From positions 1 through 55,549 of the forward strand of contig NZ_JAEKFT010000030.1 of assembly GCF_018524365.1 (NCBI RefSeq): DNA of 55,549 bases. The letters run 5' to 3'. Positions 1 through 8,300 of the stretch are shown here, in pieces. The notes under the pieces are model-generated. The model worked only from the letters and a program-made list of their open reading frames with translations, searched no databases and was not told the DNA's origin. The DNA comes from Denitromonas iodatirespirans (GTDB lineage: Bacteria > Pseudomonadota > Gammaproteobacteria > Burkholderiales > Rhodocyclaceae). Each line of letters opens with the position of its first letter. Position 1 is the stretch's first letter. Position numbers and translations under genes: made by a program.

Positions 1-88
1 GGTCGCCTCGACACTCGGCAACCATGCGCACGGCGCGCTCGTGGACTTCGGGGGAGTACTTCACGGGTTTCTTCTTCATGGTGTTCAT
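1..88 (-). CDS. IS3-family transposase OrfA, N-terminal fragment (cut by window edge)
   Basis: Reading leftward from ATG at 88, the product starts MNTMKKKPVKYSPEVHERAV and continues RMVAECRGD to the window edge. This is the start of the helix-turn-helix OrfA protein of IS3 elements, which binds the element's ends and is normally joined to OrfB by a -1 frameshift. A second in-frame ATG at 79 is an equally good start. Only 29 residues are visible, so the family is clear but not the exact element. Confidence 0.8.
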   Translation of the reverse strand, partial: MNTMKKKPVKYSPEVHERAVRMVAECRGD

Positions 89-138
89 GGCTCTATCTTC
101 TCAAGAGGGAGAGCCTCCACCAAACCCGGGGCGATTCA
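1..138 (-). mobile_element. IS3-family insertion sequence, left end only (runs off the window)
   Basis: The minus strand reads inward from a terminus beginning TGAATCGCCCCGGG (plus-strand end at 138), continues through a short leader and enters an IS3-type OrfA reading frame at 88. The TGAAYCGCCCCGGG-type end followed closely by a MKKKPVKYSPE-type OrfA start is a pattern I recognise from IS3 elements of beta- and gammaproteobacteria. The rest of the element lies outside the window, so completeness cannot be judged. Confidence 0.8.
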
Positions 139-253
139 GTGCGCTCAATCGCTACCATTCGCCAGAGCCGCACTCGTGTGTAGTGGTCAAGGTTCTAAGG
201 CGTGAGCGAAAATTGCCCACCTGACGATACGAGGAACTGCCCCATTGTTCGCC

Positions 254-273
254 AGGAGGTGAATCAGCCTCCT
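254..273 (-). terminator. Hairpin overlapping the nrtR stop codon
   Basis: AGGAGG (254-259) and CCTCCT (268-273) form a 6-bp perfect stem with an 8-nt loop at the very end of the leftward NAD operon. No T-run follows on the minus strand, so this would be a weak or Rho-assisted end at best. It could also just be chance in GC-rich DNA. The rest of 139-271 shows no gene. Confidence 0.2.
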
Positions 274-943
274 ACATGCCATCTCCCAAAGGACGGTGGA
301 AGAAGCTTACCTCTTCCTTGAGGCGATACTGAGCTGCGGTGCGCCCCCGTCCAGCTGCCGGCTCCTTCCCCGCAAGCTCAAGAATCCCCATTTCACTCAC
401 CTTGCGGGTGAAACTCGTGCGATTGAGCGGTACGCCTAGCACCAGCTCAAATACGTGATGCATCTGCGGAATCGAGAACCGGGCCGGCAGCAGATGGCAC
501 GGAAGCGTTGAGTAGGTTCCTTTACTGCGTAGACGCTCAACTGCGCGCCTGACGATTTTGTTGTGATCAAAGGCCAGCTCCGGCAAGGCTGCGACCGGAT
601 AGAGATGCAGGGGAATTGCCGAGTGTGATGCCAACGCCTCGCGGGAAATCAACGCTACATAAACGATGCTGACCGACCAGCCTCTTGGGTCCCGTGTCGG
701 GCCCGATATTGTTTCCAGTTGCTCCATGTGCGAAGGCGCGAACCCGAGTTTGGTGGTCATGATGCGTCGGGCTGCGTCGTCGCCGTTCTGGTCGGTGTTG
801 GTGTGCACGTAACCGCCGGGTAGTGCCAGGCGTCCTGCGAACGGCTCCTTTGTCCGCTCCATGAGCGTGACCTTGAGCTGCTCGTCCTCAAGAGTCAGCA
901 GTACGATATCGACAGTGACGATGGGGCTTTCGTGCTCAGGCAT
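272..943 (-). CDS. nrtR: NrtR-type Nudix-domain transcriptional regulator of NAD metabolism
   Basis: About 223 residues with a Nudix fold (roughly 1-130) followed by the winged-helix C-terminal half (about 140-223, with FSIPQMHHVFELVLG) typical of NrtR regulators. NrtR proteins bind ADP-ribose and repress NAD synthesis or salvage genes. The Nudix region keeps LALPGGYV, but the hydrolase box is degraded: the usual RELxEExG helix reads DAARRIMTTKLGF. Catalysis is therefore probably lost and only ligand sensing kept. It is the last gene of the leftward prs-nadV-macro-nrtR operon. I prefer the ATG at 943; a TTG at 979, 3 bp after the macro gene, would add 12 residues. The family assignment rests on domain order plus neighbours, and a plain ADP-ribose pyrophosphatase is the alternative. 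Confidence 0.78.
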   Translation of the reverse strand: MPEHESPIVTVDIVLLTLEDEQLKVTLMERTKEPFAGRLALPGGYVHTNTDQNGDDAARRIMTTKLGFAPSHMEQLETISGPTRDPRGWSVSIVYVALISREALASHSAIPLHLYPVAALPELAFDHNKIVRRAVERLRSKGTYSTLPCHLLPARFSIPQMHHVFELVLGVPLNRTSFTRKVSEMGILELAGKEPAAGRGRTAAQYRLKEEVSFFHRPLGDGM

Positions 944-982
944 TGCTGCGAATTCTTTCCCTTGAGGATTTGAGTTCAATTA

Positions 983-1450
983 TCACCCGCACGACGTCTC
1001 GTTCGGGTCCCACAGATTCCGATCGCTGTTTGGTGCGCCGGCGACGATGCGTGGCGCGACTTCGCTCCATCGGCCGCCACCCAGGCCGCAGCCGATCAAG
1101 GGGAAGTGAATGGAGAGCGCGTCATTGTTTTGAGAGAACCGGGCGACCTGTTCGAAGCAGTTCTGTACGGCATCGTAGTCAACGTAGCGCCGATGATCAC
1201 GACCATAGAACCGCTGCGTGATTGCGTTGGCTACCCATAGATGCTTGCCGACCTGGATAAAGCTAACGCTGCCCAGTTGCAGCCCGTCGGGTGAGTCGTG
1301 TGCCGCCTGATACACTTCGAAAGCTTCGGGCCATCGGGCCCGGATCGCCTTGGCGACGCCGGACCCCATGACCCCCTGGGCGTTGCATCCGTGCACGATG
1401 ATTCCCGTGTCGACCTCGAGGAGGTCGCCGGTGTGCTTGTGGATACTCAC
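983..1450 (-). CDS. Macro-domain protein, probable ADP-ribosyl hydrolase
   Basis: A 155-residue single macro domain. The first strand and ligand loop read GDLLEVDTGIIVHGCNAQG followed by VMGSGVAKAI, and the second loop is FPLIGCGLGGGRWSEV. These are the two ADP-ribose-binding loops of macro proteins, and the style is closest to the TARG1/DarG-like branch that removes ADP-ribose from proteins or DNA or deacylates O-acyl-ADP-ribose. The start is GTG at 1450, chosen because it forms a 4-base GTGA overlap with the nadV stop and because the reading frame upstream of it has no macro-like sequence. The overlap implies translational coupling to nadV, so turnover of ADP-ribose is made together with NAD salvage. 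Substrate is inferred, not seen. Confidence 0.85.
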   Translation of the reverse strand: MSIHKHTGDLLEVDTGIIVHGCNAQGVMGSGVAKAIRARWPEAFEVYQAAHDSPDGLQLGSVSFIQVGKHLWVANAITQRFYGRDHRRYVDYDAVQNCFEQVARFSQNNDALSIHFPLIGCGLGGGRWSEVAPRIVAGAPNSDRNLWDPNETSCG

Positions 1451-3072
1451 ACTACTGCGCCGAGCCGTGCGCGGATGGTGGCCAGATCTTCGTCGACAAC
1501 CAGCTTGCCATCGACAAACACCGTGCGCAGCTCGCCCTGGCGCTCCTGTTCCTCGGTTTGATTGTCGTAGAGCACGAAGCGATTGCCCTCCTGTTCGATG
1601 CGGAGCAAGCCGCATGCGGACTTCTTGGCGCCTCCGTCGGTCACGGGATCCTTTTGCACCGCGATGCGTTCGCCATTGACGACACCGGAGGTGGCCTTGA
1701 TTGCCCAGCCGAAGGAATCACGCGTGATGTACTGGTAGGTGTAGGAGCCAATGCCGAACACCACGTTGCACGATGCGAAGCCCTTGCGTTCCAGCGCGTT
1801 GAGGATTGCCTCGGCGCGTTGCAGTGTGATGGAGTCGCCGTAGATAAGGCCGACACGCTCGTTGAGTACGCGATATCCCTTGTCGGTCTCGGTGCCGCTG
1901 AAGATGTCCCACAGACACTCGACGGCACCCTTTACCTCGGCCTCCCGCGCTTCGCGCAAGAGGGGCTCCTCGCCGGCGCCATCGAGGATGAAGTACTTGC
2001 CGTTGACCTGAATCGCCTCGGCGCCTTGTTCAATGGCTGACGACAAGTCCGACATGCGGTCGATCTCGACGCAGTTGTACCCTCCGATGATTCGCACCGG
2101 GTCGCCCGAGTCGGGACGGAACACCACCTTGGCCAGCCCGATCGCGTTCGGCGTGCGCGCCAGGATCTGTGGCCTCAGCTCGCGGGCATATTCGGTGATC
2201 ACCTTCCAGAAGTCCCAGGTGTCGGAGACGATCGACACCACGCCTGACGGATAGATCTCGGTGATCAAGCGCCGGAAGGTGCCGATCTCGCTTTCCTTGC
2301 CGCCCAGACACATGACTGAGTGCTCGGTCGCCGGCACACTGCCGCCGACTATCTCGCGCTCGGCGTTGGCGTTGTAGCGGTCTTCCAGGTAGTCGATCGC
2401 CGCGATGGTGTCGGTGCCATAGAAGCTCAGCAGGTGGCCGGCGCCGGCACTCATGCTGTCCATGAAGCCACTCATGCCACGTGCGGAGAAATCGTGTCCT
2501 TGCCAGTCAACGAACGCTTTTGGCGCACCCGTGCGCTCGGCGAAATCCTCGAGGAGACGGCGATACTCGTAGGCGATGGTGGCTACCGTCGAGGGCTTCC
2601 ACAATTCATCGCTGATGACGGTTTCCAGATAGTTGGTGACCCAGAAGAACCGTGCGTCCGAGGTGTTGCGAATCGTCATCGTCGGCACGCGGATGTCCAC
2701 GCGCGAGCCTTCGGGCAGCGACTTGATTTCGATCGGCAGATAGCCCAGATCGTGCAAGGCTTCGATGTGGCTCACATCCACCGCGCCCGGGCCCAGTGCG
2801 CAGTCCAGACGCCGCTTGTAGCGCCCGATGGCCACGTCCTTGGGCTGTTTGAAGAAGTTCTCGTTCCAGATCTCGATCAGGAACATCTTGATGAAGCCCT
2901 GCAGGCCGAACCAGACCACTTTCGAATCGAAGCGATCGCGAAGCACCGGCGCGAGGCGGTCGGAGCGCGGGGTGAAGTTGCTGTACACCTCGGTCGTGCC
3001 TTCGGGGTACTGGAAGATGTGGCCGGTCTTGTAGAAATCCGCCTGGCTCAAGGGGTTGATGTTCAAGATCAT
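1447..3072 (-). CDS. nadV: Nicotinamide phosphoribosyltransferase (NAMPT/NadV family)
   Basis: 541 residues. It transfers the phosphoribosyl group of PRPP to nicotinamide to give NMN, the one-step salvage route to NAD. Family landmarks are visible: the N-terminal ADFYKTGHIFQYPEGTTEVY, GSVPATEHSVMC with the phospho-accepting His, VVFRPDSGDP with the Arg and Asp that hold the nicotinamide riboside, GLIYGDSIT, and KATSGVVNGE near the end. The start is ATG at 3072, preceded by CTAAGGAGCGC, a strong ribosome-binding site that overlaps the prs stop; longer in-frame extensions lack any family sequence. It sits 10 bp after prs, which supplies PRPP, and overlaps the macro-domain gene. No NMN adenylyltransferase is visible nearby, so NMN must be adenylylated by a housekeeping enzyme. 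Confidence 0.93.
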   Translation of the reverse strand: MILNINPLSQADFYKTGHIFQYPEGTTEVYSNFTPRSDRLAPVLRDRFDSKVVWFGLQGFIKMFLIEIWNENFFKQPKDVAIGRYKRRLDCALGPGAVDVSHIEALHDLGYLPIEIKSLPEGSRVDIRVPTMTIRNTSDARFFWVTNYLETVISDELWKPSTVATIAYEYRRLLEDFAERTGAPKAFVDWQGHDFSARGMSGFMDSMSAGAGHLLSFYGTDTIAAIDYLEDRYNANAEREIVGGSVPATEHSVMCLGGKESEIGTFRRLITEIYPSGVVSIVSDTWDFWKVITEYARELRPQILARTPNAIGLAKVVFRPDSGDPVRIIGGYNCVEIDRMSDLSSAIEQGAEAIQVNGKYFILDGAGEEPLLREAREAEVKGAVECLWDIFSGTETDKGYRVLNERVGLIYGDSITLQRAEAILNALERKGFASCNVVFGIGSYTYQYITRDSFGWAIKATSGVVNGERIAVQKDPVTDGGAKKSACGLLRIEQEGNRFVLYDNQTEEQERQGELRTVFVDGKLVVDEDLATIRARLGAVV

Positions 3073-3082
3073 GATGCGCTCC

Positions 3083-3907
3083 TTAGAGGATAACGAGCCG
3101 TTCGTTGTCGAGGCCCGACAGATTGTTGGGGGTGAAGATGCGCTCATACGCATCGAGGAGGGTGGCGAGTCCCTTGCTGAAGAGCCCGTGGCTCACATAC
3201 AGATAAAGGGGGCGATCGGTGTGGCGGCGTAGTACCGAGGCAAGCTCGACGAATGTCGCGCCGCCGTCACAGATGTCATCGACGACCAGCAGGGGTACGT
3301 CGGGTACGCCCCCGGCAATGGTCATGTCGAGGATTCGGCCGCTCGCCAGATCGCGCTGCTTGTCCGCATAGACGATCCGGGTGGCGCCCAGCGCCTTGGC
3401 AATGCCTACGGTGCGTTTGCGCGCTCCCGCGTCCGGGCAGACCAGCGCGAAATCACCTGCAAATTCGGGGCGCTCGGCTAAAGCGGAAGCCGGAGCGCTC
3501 GGCTGGATGATCGACACGCGGTCGATGAGCGCCCCGACCACATCGCTGTGCGGATCGAGGATCGTGACCGAATCGTAGCCCTGGGCATTGATCAGCGAGC
3601 AGAACACCTTGGCCGACAAGGCCTCTCCCGGATTGCACACGCGGTCCTGACGTGCATAGGGCACGTAGGGCATGCGCAGTTGCAGCGGAGCACGTGAAGG
3701 CATCACGCGGCGCAGTGCATCGGTGAGCATCAAGAGCGCCATGATGTCGTCGCTGCTGCGCAAGTCGGCATCGATCCGCACTTCGCGCACACGTTCGGGC
3801 AGGGCCCCGCACTGCACCTGGACCTCTCCGCCCGGAAAGACGAAAGCCCGCACATCGACGGGGACAAGCCTGTCGCCAGTGTTTGAATAGACCTTGAAGG
3901 AGTTCAT
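3083..3907 (-). CDS. prs: Ribose-phosphate pyrophosphokinase (PRPP synthetase), short accessory form
   Basis: 274 residues, shorter than the usual housekeeping enzyme of about 310. It makes PRPP from ribose 5-phosphate and ATP. Visible motifs are FPGGEVQVQ near the N-terminus, MPYVPYARQDR with the catalytic loop region, LDPHSDV corresponding to the metal-binding DxHxxQ region (Gln replaced), CPDAGARKR, and the PRPP loop LLVVDDICDGGATF. It is the first gene of the leftward operon, with its own sigma70-like promoter and palindromes just upstream. Placement directly before nadV suggests it is a dedicated PRPP supplier rather than the essential cellular Prs. ATG at 3907 is the only sensible start. 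The altered DxH motif and shorter length mark a divergent subfamily. Confidence 0.88.
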   Translation of the reverse strand: MNSFKVYSNTGDRLVPVDVRAFVFPGGEVQVQCGALPERVREVRIDADLRSSDDIMALLMLTDALRRVMPSRAPLQLRMPYVPYARQDRVCNPGEALSAKVFCSLINAQGYDSVTILDPHSDVVGALIDRVSIIQPSAPASALAERPEFAGDFALVCPDAGARKRTVGIAKALGATRIVYADKQRDLASGRILDMTIAGGVPDVPLLVVDDICDGGATFVELASVLRRHTDRPLYLYVSHGLFSKGLATLLDAYERIFTPNNLSGLDNERLVIL

Positions 3908-3920
3908 TTGAGCACCTGTT

Positions 3921-3939
3921 TTGTTGCTGCGTGCGACAA
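3921..3939. promoter_or_regulatory. Imperfect palindrome just downstream of the -10: candidate NrtR operator
   Basis: TTGTTGCTGCGTGCGACAA has arms TTGTtGC/GCgACAA. It sits immediately downstream of the -10 box, over the expected transcription start. A related TTGT/ACAA dyad (TTGTGCAACAA, 3961-3971) overlaps the -35 box. Position and symmetry suit repression by the operon's own NrtR-type regulator; that it is NrtR which binds is inference. Confidence 0.45.
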
Positions 3940-3968
3940 ATATAATCCTAATTTGACGCGTTGTGCAA
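3940..3968 (-). promoter_or_regulatory. Sigma70-type promoter of the prs-nadV-macro-nrtR operon
   Basis: On the minus strand a -35 TTGCAC (plus 3963-3968) is followed after 17 bp by a -10 TTATAT (plus 3940-3945), leaving a leader of about 25 nt before the prs ATG at 3907. The surrounding sequence is much more AT-rich than the coding DNA. Confidence 0.6.
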
Positions 3969-4133
3969 CAAATAAGTTGATGGAAAGCCGCTTCAGACAG
4001 CCGCTGCTGTGCTTTGCCTTGTTACGCCAAGCTTGACCGCTGGAAGGGTGAGCGCCGAGAGGAACTCCCTGGGGGCAATTTAATGCATTTTGCGTACTTT
4101 GACGCATGTTGCCGGTGAACCCGTGGCTATGAC

Positions 4134-4164
4134 TTGAACATCGAAGCGTCGCGCCTTGTAGAAT
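4134..4164 (+). promoter_or_regulatory. Weak candidate promoter for the peptidase-helicase pair
   Basis: TTGAAC (4134-4139) and TAGAAT (4159-4164) resemble -35 and -10 boxes, but the spacer is 19 bp, longer than ideal. The rest of 3972-4192 between the two divergent operons contains no gene I can support. Confidence 0.3.
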
Positions 4165-4192
4165 CAACCGCGATTTCCTGCGGAGGCTACCC

Positions 4193-5383
4193 ATGTCTTT
4201 CGTCCCGGATCGCGGCGAGCTCTTGCCGCTGACCTATCACACCAAGGTGGTGGACTACCTGCGTCGGCACGAGCCGGAGGTCTGGCGATGGGCTGCTGAG
4301 CGCACCGTTCGTGCCGAGCAGTTGGAATCCTTGCGTGCCGAACTCTTGCGCGATACCTATCGGATCGATGCGCAGGTACACGGCGATGTGCACGCCGCTC
4401 TGACTACTGCCATGTCGAGGCTAGGGATCGAGGGAGGCGCAACCTTGTATCAGTCTCCGGGGCAGGACATGAATGCATCGCTGGTCTTCGTGCCAGGCGA
4501 AATTCATATGGTGCTTCAGGGGCCCTTGCTCGAGCGCTTGTCGTCCGATGAACTGCTCGCCGTATTCGGCCACGAGTTGGCGCACCACCTGCTGTGGTCC
4601 CGGGACGAAGGGCAATTCCTTGTCGCCGACCGGATCTTGCACGACACCGTGGCTGCGCACGGCCCATGTGAAAGCCATCGCGAGACCTATCGGCGCTACA
4701 GCCTGCATACCGAGTTGTTTGCCGATCGTGGTGGCGCCATCGCCGCAGGCGCCGTCGAACCAGCGGTGTCCACGCTGGTCAAGGTCGTCACTGGCATGGG
4801 GGTCGTCGATGCCGCAGCCTATCTTCGACAGGCCGAAGAGATCGAGTCAGCCGAAAAGAGCGCCAGTGCTGCCTACTCGCACCCCGAGACCTTCATCCGC
4901 GCACGGGCCGTGGCCCTGTGGTGGGCGGGACACGCCGACCTGGAAACCTGGCTGCGAAAACGGCTGATCGGCCCGCTGGTGCTCGACCAACTCGACTTGC
5001 TGGACCAGGCGCGACTGCAGGCACTTTCACGTGGATTTTTGGCGCACTACCTGGCGGATGTTGACTGTGTCAGCGAAACCGTCATGACCCAGGTGCGGGG
5101 GATGTTCCCGGATTGGCAGAACGATGAAATCCCCGCTGGCCCGGAAACCTTCGCAAGTGACGTGATGGATGACAGCGTGCATCGCTATTTCAATGCCTTG
5201 ATGATGGATTTGGCGTTGGCCGACCCGGATTTGCGAGATGCAGGGTTGTTGCGTGCAGGCCGAATCGCGACCCAGTTGGGCAGCTTTGAGGCGCTCCAGA
5301 CCAATCTGCGGCGCGACGCCGGGTTCGGCAAGCGAGAGCTGGAGCGATACACGCGTCAGCTGACCGACGAGGTGCGCGCATGA
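4193..5383 (+). CDS. Soluble M48-type zinc metallopeptidase linked to a defence-like helicase
   Basis: 396 residues. HELAHH at 127-132 is an HExxH zinc site, and the downstream ELFADR with E174 is the expected third ligand, as in M48 peptidases. No signal peptide or membrane segment is visible, unlike HtpX- or BepA-type M48 proteins, so it should act in the cytoplasm. The C-terminal half (about 210-396) is helical and unrecognised. The start is ATG at 4193, with GGAGG 6 bp upstream. Its stop overlaps the start of the 1833-residue helicase (ATGA at 5380-5383), which argues for a two-gene functional unit. A peptidase that is activated by, or cleaves, a partner protein during defence is an inference. 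The peptidase fold is well supported; its substrate is unknown. Confidence 0.8.
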   Translation: MSFVPDRGELLPLTYHTKVVDYLRRHEPEVWRWAAERTVRAEQLESLRAELLRDTYRIDAQVHGDVHAALTTAMSRLGIEGGATLYQSPGQDMNASLVFVPGEIHMVLQGPLLERLSSDELLAVFGHELAHHLLWSRDEGQFLVADRILHDTVAAHGPCESHRETYRRYSLHTELFADRGGAIAAGAVEPAVSTLVKVVTGMGVVDAAAYLRQAEEIESAEKSASAAYSHPETFIRARAVALWWAGHADLETWLRKRLIGPLVLDQLDLLDQARLQALSRGFLAHYLADVDCVSETVMTQVRGMFPDWQNDEIPAGPETFASDVMDDSVHRYFNALMMDLALADPDLRDAGLLRAGRIATQLGSFEALQTNLRRDAGFGKRELERYTRQLTDEVRA

Positions 5384-8300
5384 CCGAATACACGCATGCA
5401 ACGGAGAACACCCGGGCTCTGGACACGCTGATCGCGGCGCAAGCAGGCAACGGACTCCCGACAGATGACATCCTGGTGTTGGTCTTGCCGCTGTTCGAGC
5501 AGGTGGCGTCGTTGCATGCGCATGGCCGGGTGGCCTCGCTCGATTGGCGCGATGTTCTGATCGGTGAAGACGGTGGGCTAACGCTACGCCGCCTCGCAGG
5601 CAAAGCTCCAGTGATGAACATCAGCGCCGTCCACCGTGTACAACCCCATGCATCCTCGGGGCTGAATATTGTCGGCGCCCTGCAGATCGATCCCACCGAG
5701 GACGGTCTTCGTGACGTGTCGGACCGGGCGGTGCAACTCGATGCTTCCGCGCCCGTCGAACGCCCGGTATACCTCCCCGGCCCAAGTAGCTGGGAAATCG
5801 CGCTGGGTCATCACGACGAAATCACCGATGTTTTCCTGCTTGGCATGGTGTTGGCAGCGCTGGCATGCGGGCTTGATTTCTCCGATCCGGATGACTTGCG
5901 CAACTTCGTGCTGCATCGGCGCGATCTGTTCAAGCTCGAAGCCCGCTTGCACCCGGTGGTGGCCGCCGTGATCGTCGAGATGACGCAGATCAACCGGCAC
6001 GAGCGTGCGACGGACGTGGCCGACCTGGCAACCCGCTTGCGCACCTGGCGTGACCAGCCCGTCGGTGTCGACGTAGACCGGGCGCTCGAAGGGGCCTCCG
6101 GTCTGGCCTCCCGACGGACAGCGGTGCTCGGTCACTTGCGTGACCGCCTGTTCGACATCTCTCGGCGCAATCGACTGCTCTACTACAAGGCGACGGCGGC
6201 CAGCGTGAACATGACCGTGGCTAGTGTGCCCCTGATGCTCCAGGTCGAACGCATTCGCGCGGATCATATCTGTACCTGGGGTGGTCCGTTCGCCGCCGAT
6301 CTGCTGGCCGGCAAGGCGGTGTCCCTGCAGCGCTGGTTGCGCTTCGAGGATCAACCCTATCTGCCTGCCGCCCTCGATCGGCTGATCGCCGAGGCGCGGC
6401 GTGACCGGGCCGAATACGGCTTCAGCAATCTGCGTGTTGTCGTGGCCTTCCTGCGTTGGCACAACCTGAAGGAGTTCCCGGACGAGCGCATCGTCACCCC
6501 CTTGCTGTGGTTGCCGGTCAGTCTCGTCAAACGCAAAGGCGTGCGGGACCACTATGTCGTCCAAGGGGATGGGGTCGAGGCCGAATTCAATCCGGTGCTC
6601 CGGCATCACCTCGACCAGCTCTATGGCATCCAATTGCCCGAGTCGGTCGATCTGACCAAAACCACGATTGAAGCCATCCACGCCGACGTGCTGGCCCAGA
6701 TCCGTCGCACCGAACCGGCCGTGGAACTGCGTCTCGTCGACAAGGCGGCGATCCGTCTGGTGCGTCACAAGGCGCTGCAGCGCATGCAGCGCTACCAGCG
6801 TCGAAAATCCTCTGGAAGCACGCGCCGTGTTTCCGGCGAGGCAGGGCTGCCGCCATACAGCTACGCCCAAGACGATTATCGACCACTCGGGCAGGCGCTG
6901 TTCGACTACTGGGTGCGACCGAGCCCGCTGCCTCAGCGTTTCGAAGCCGGCGCGGTGCCGGAACCAAACCTGCGTCGGCCGCGCATGGTCGAAGTAACAG
7001 AGGAGGTGCGCGAAGGCTACATGCTGGAAGAATCGGATGGTCACCGCTTTGCCTGGGATCTGGATCTGACCCAGGTGACCTTGGCGAATTTCAACTATCG
7101 AAAGATGTCGCTGGTGCGCGATTATCGGCAGTTGATCGATGAGGCGACCGAGAACCCGGCGTTCGACCGCGTCTTCTCGGTCGATCCGCGCGAGATCGAA
7201 ACCGACGAGCCCCCACCGCTTCAACCCGCAGAGCAATGGAACGTGGTGGCTGCGGACGCCACGCAGAACGCCGCCGTGAGCTTGGCTCGTCACGGGCGCA
7301 GCTTCATCATTCAAGGCCCCCCGGGCACGGGCAAGTCGCAAACCATCACCAACCTGATCGCCGACTATGCCGGCCGCGACAAGCGCGTACTTTTTGTCTG
7401 CGAAAAGCGCGCGGCGCTCGACGTGGTGCACCATCGTCTGAAACAAAGCGGCCTCGATCCGCTGTGTTGCCTGATCCACGATTCGCAGGCGGACAAGAAG
7501 GCGTTCGTTGCGGACCTCAAGGCGTGTTACGAGCGATGGATGTCGGCGCAGGAACAAAGTGAGGCACGCCGGGCACGTCGCCAGGCAGTCGTGGATGTGT
7601 TGTCCGCCCATCAGGCGCGTATCGAGGCGTTCGAATCTGCCATGGCCGACACGCATGACGGGCTCGGTGGCAATGTCCGTGGGCTGCTTCGTCGGATCGT
7701 GCGCTCGCCTCAGGTGCCGGATGTCGGCGCTGGACTGCGCGAGCGCTTGCCACGCCTGGCCGAGTGGGATCGCCAACGACCGCTCGTCGACCGCCTTTAC
7801 GGCTTCATCCGCGAGCGCTTCGGGCTGAACAGTTTTGCCGGGCACCCATTTGCGCGTCTGTCTGCGACCTTGTTGCGCGATGAACACCCATTCAGTCGCG
7901 CCGAGCAGGCGTGCGCCGATATCGACGCTCAGTTCGATGCGCTGGATGCGCATCTGGAGAGTTCGGGACGCTTTATTCGTGGCGATCTTCCGCTCGACGA
8001 AGCGATCGCGATTGCGGCAGAGAGCCGGTGGCTGCTGGATCAGGGGCTTGCCGCTCATCTGGGCATCCTCGATGCAGGTTCGAGCGCTTTCACCGAGGTA
8101 CAGGCGCTGCGCCGTGAAATCGTCTCACGGGCCGAGGCGGTCTCCGCGGCCACGATGGAGACCGCGCATTGGCGCGTCAAGCTGACCGCCGGTGATACCG
8201 AGGCGGGGCTGAACTTGACGAAGCGGCTTGAGTCATCCGTACTGCGCTGGCTGCAACCGGCCTGGTGGCGTCTGCGCGGCGAACTCAAACGCCGCTACGA

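Noticed and set aside
24-224. 66-codon open frame at the left edge
   Set aside because: It is opposite the IS3 OrfA start and terminal repeat, which explain the sequence better.
983-1615. Longer 210-codon version of the macro-domain gene
   Set aside because: The first 55 residues are out-of-frame nadV sequence; the GTG at 1450 overlapping the nadV stop is the better start.
5584-8058. 824-codon open frame antisense to the helicase gene
   Set aside because: Its translation has no recognisable motifs and mirrors the codon pattern of the well-supported sense gene; such frames are common in GC-rich DNA.
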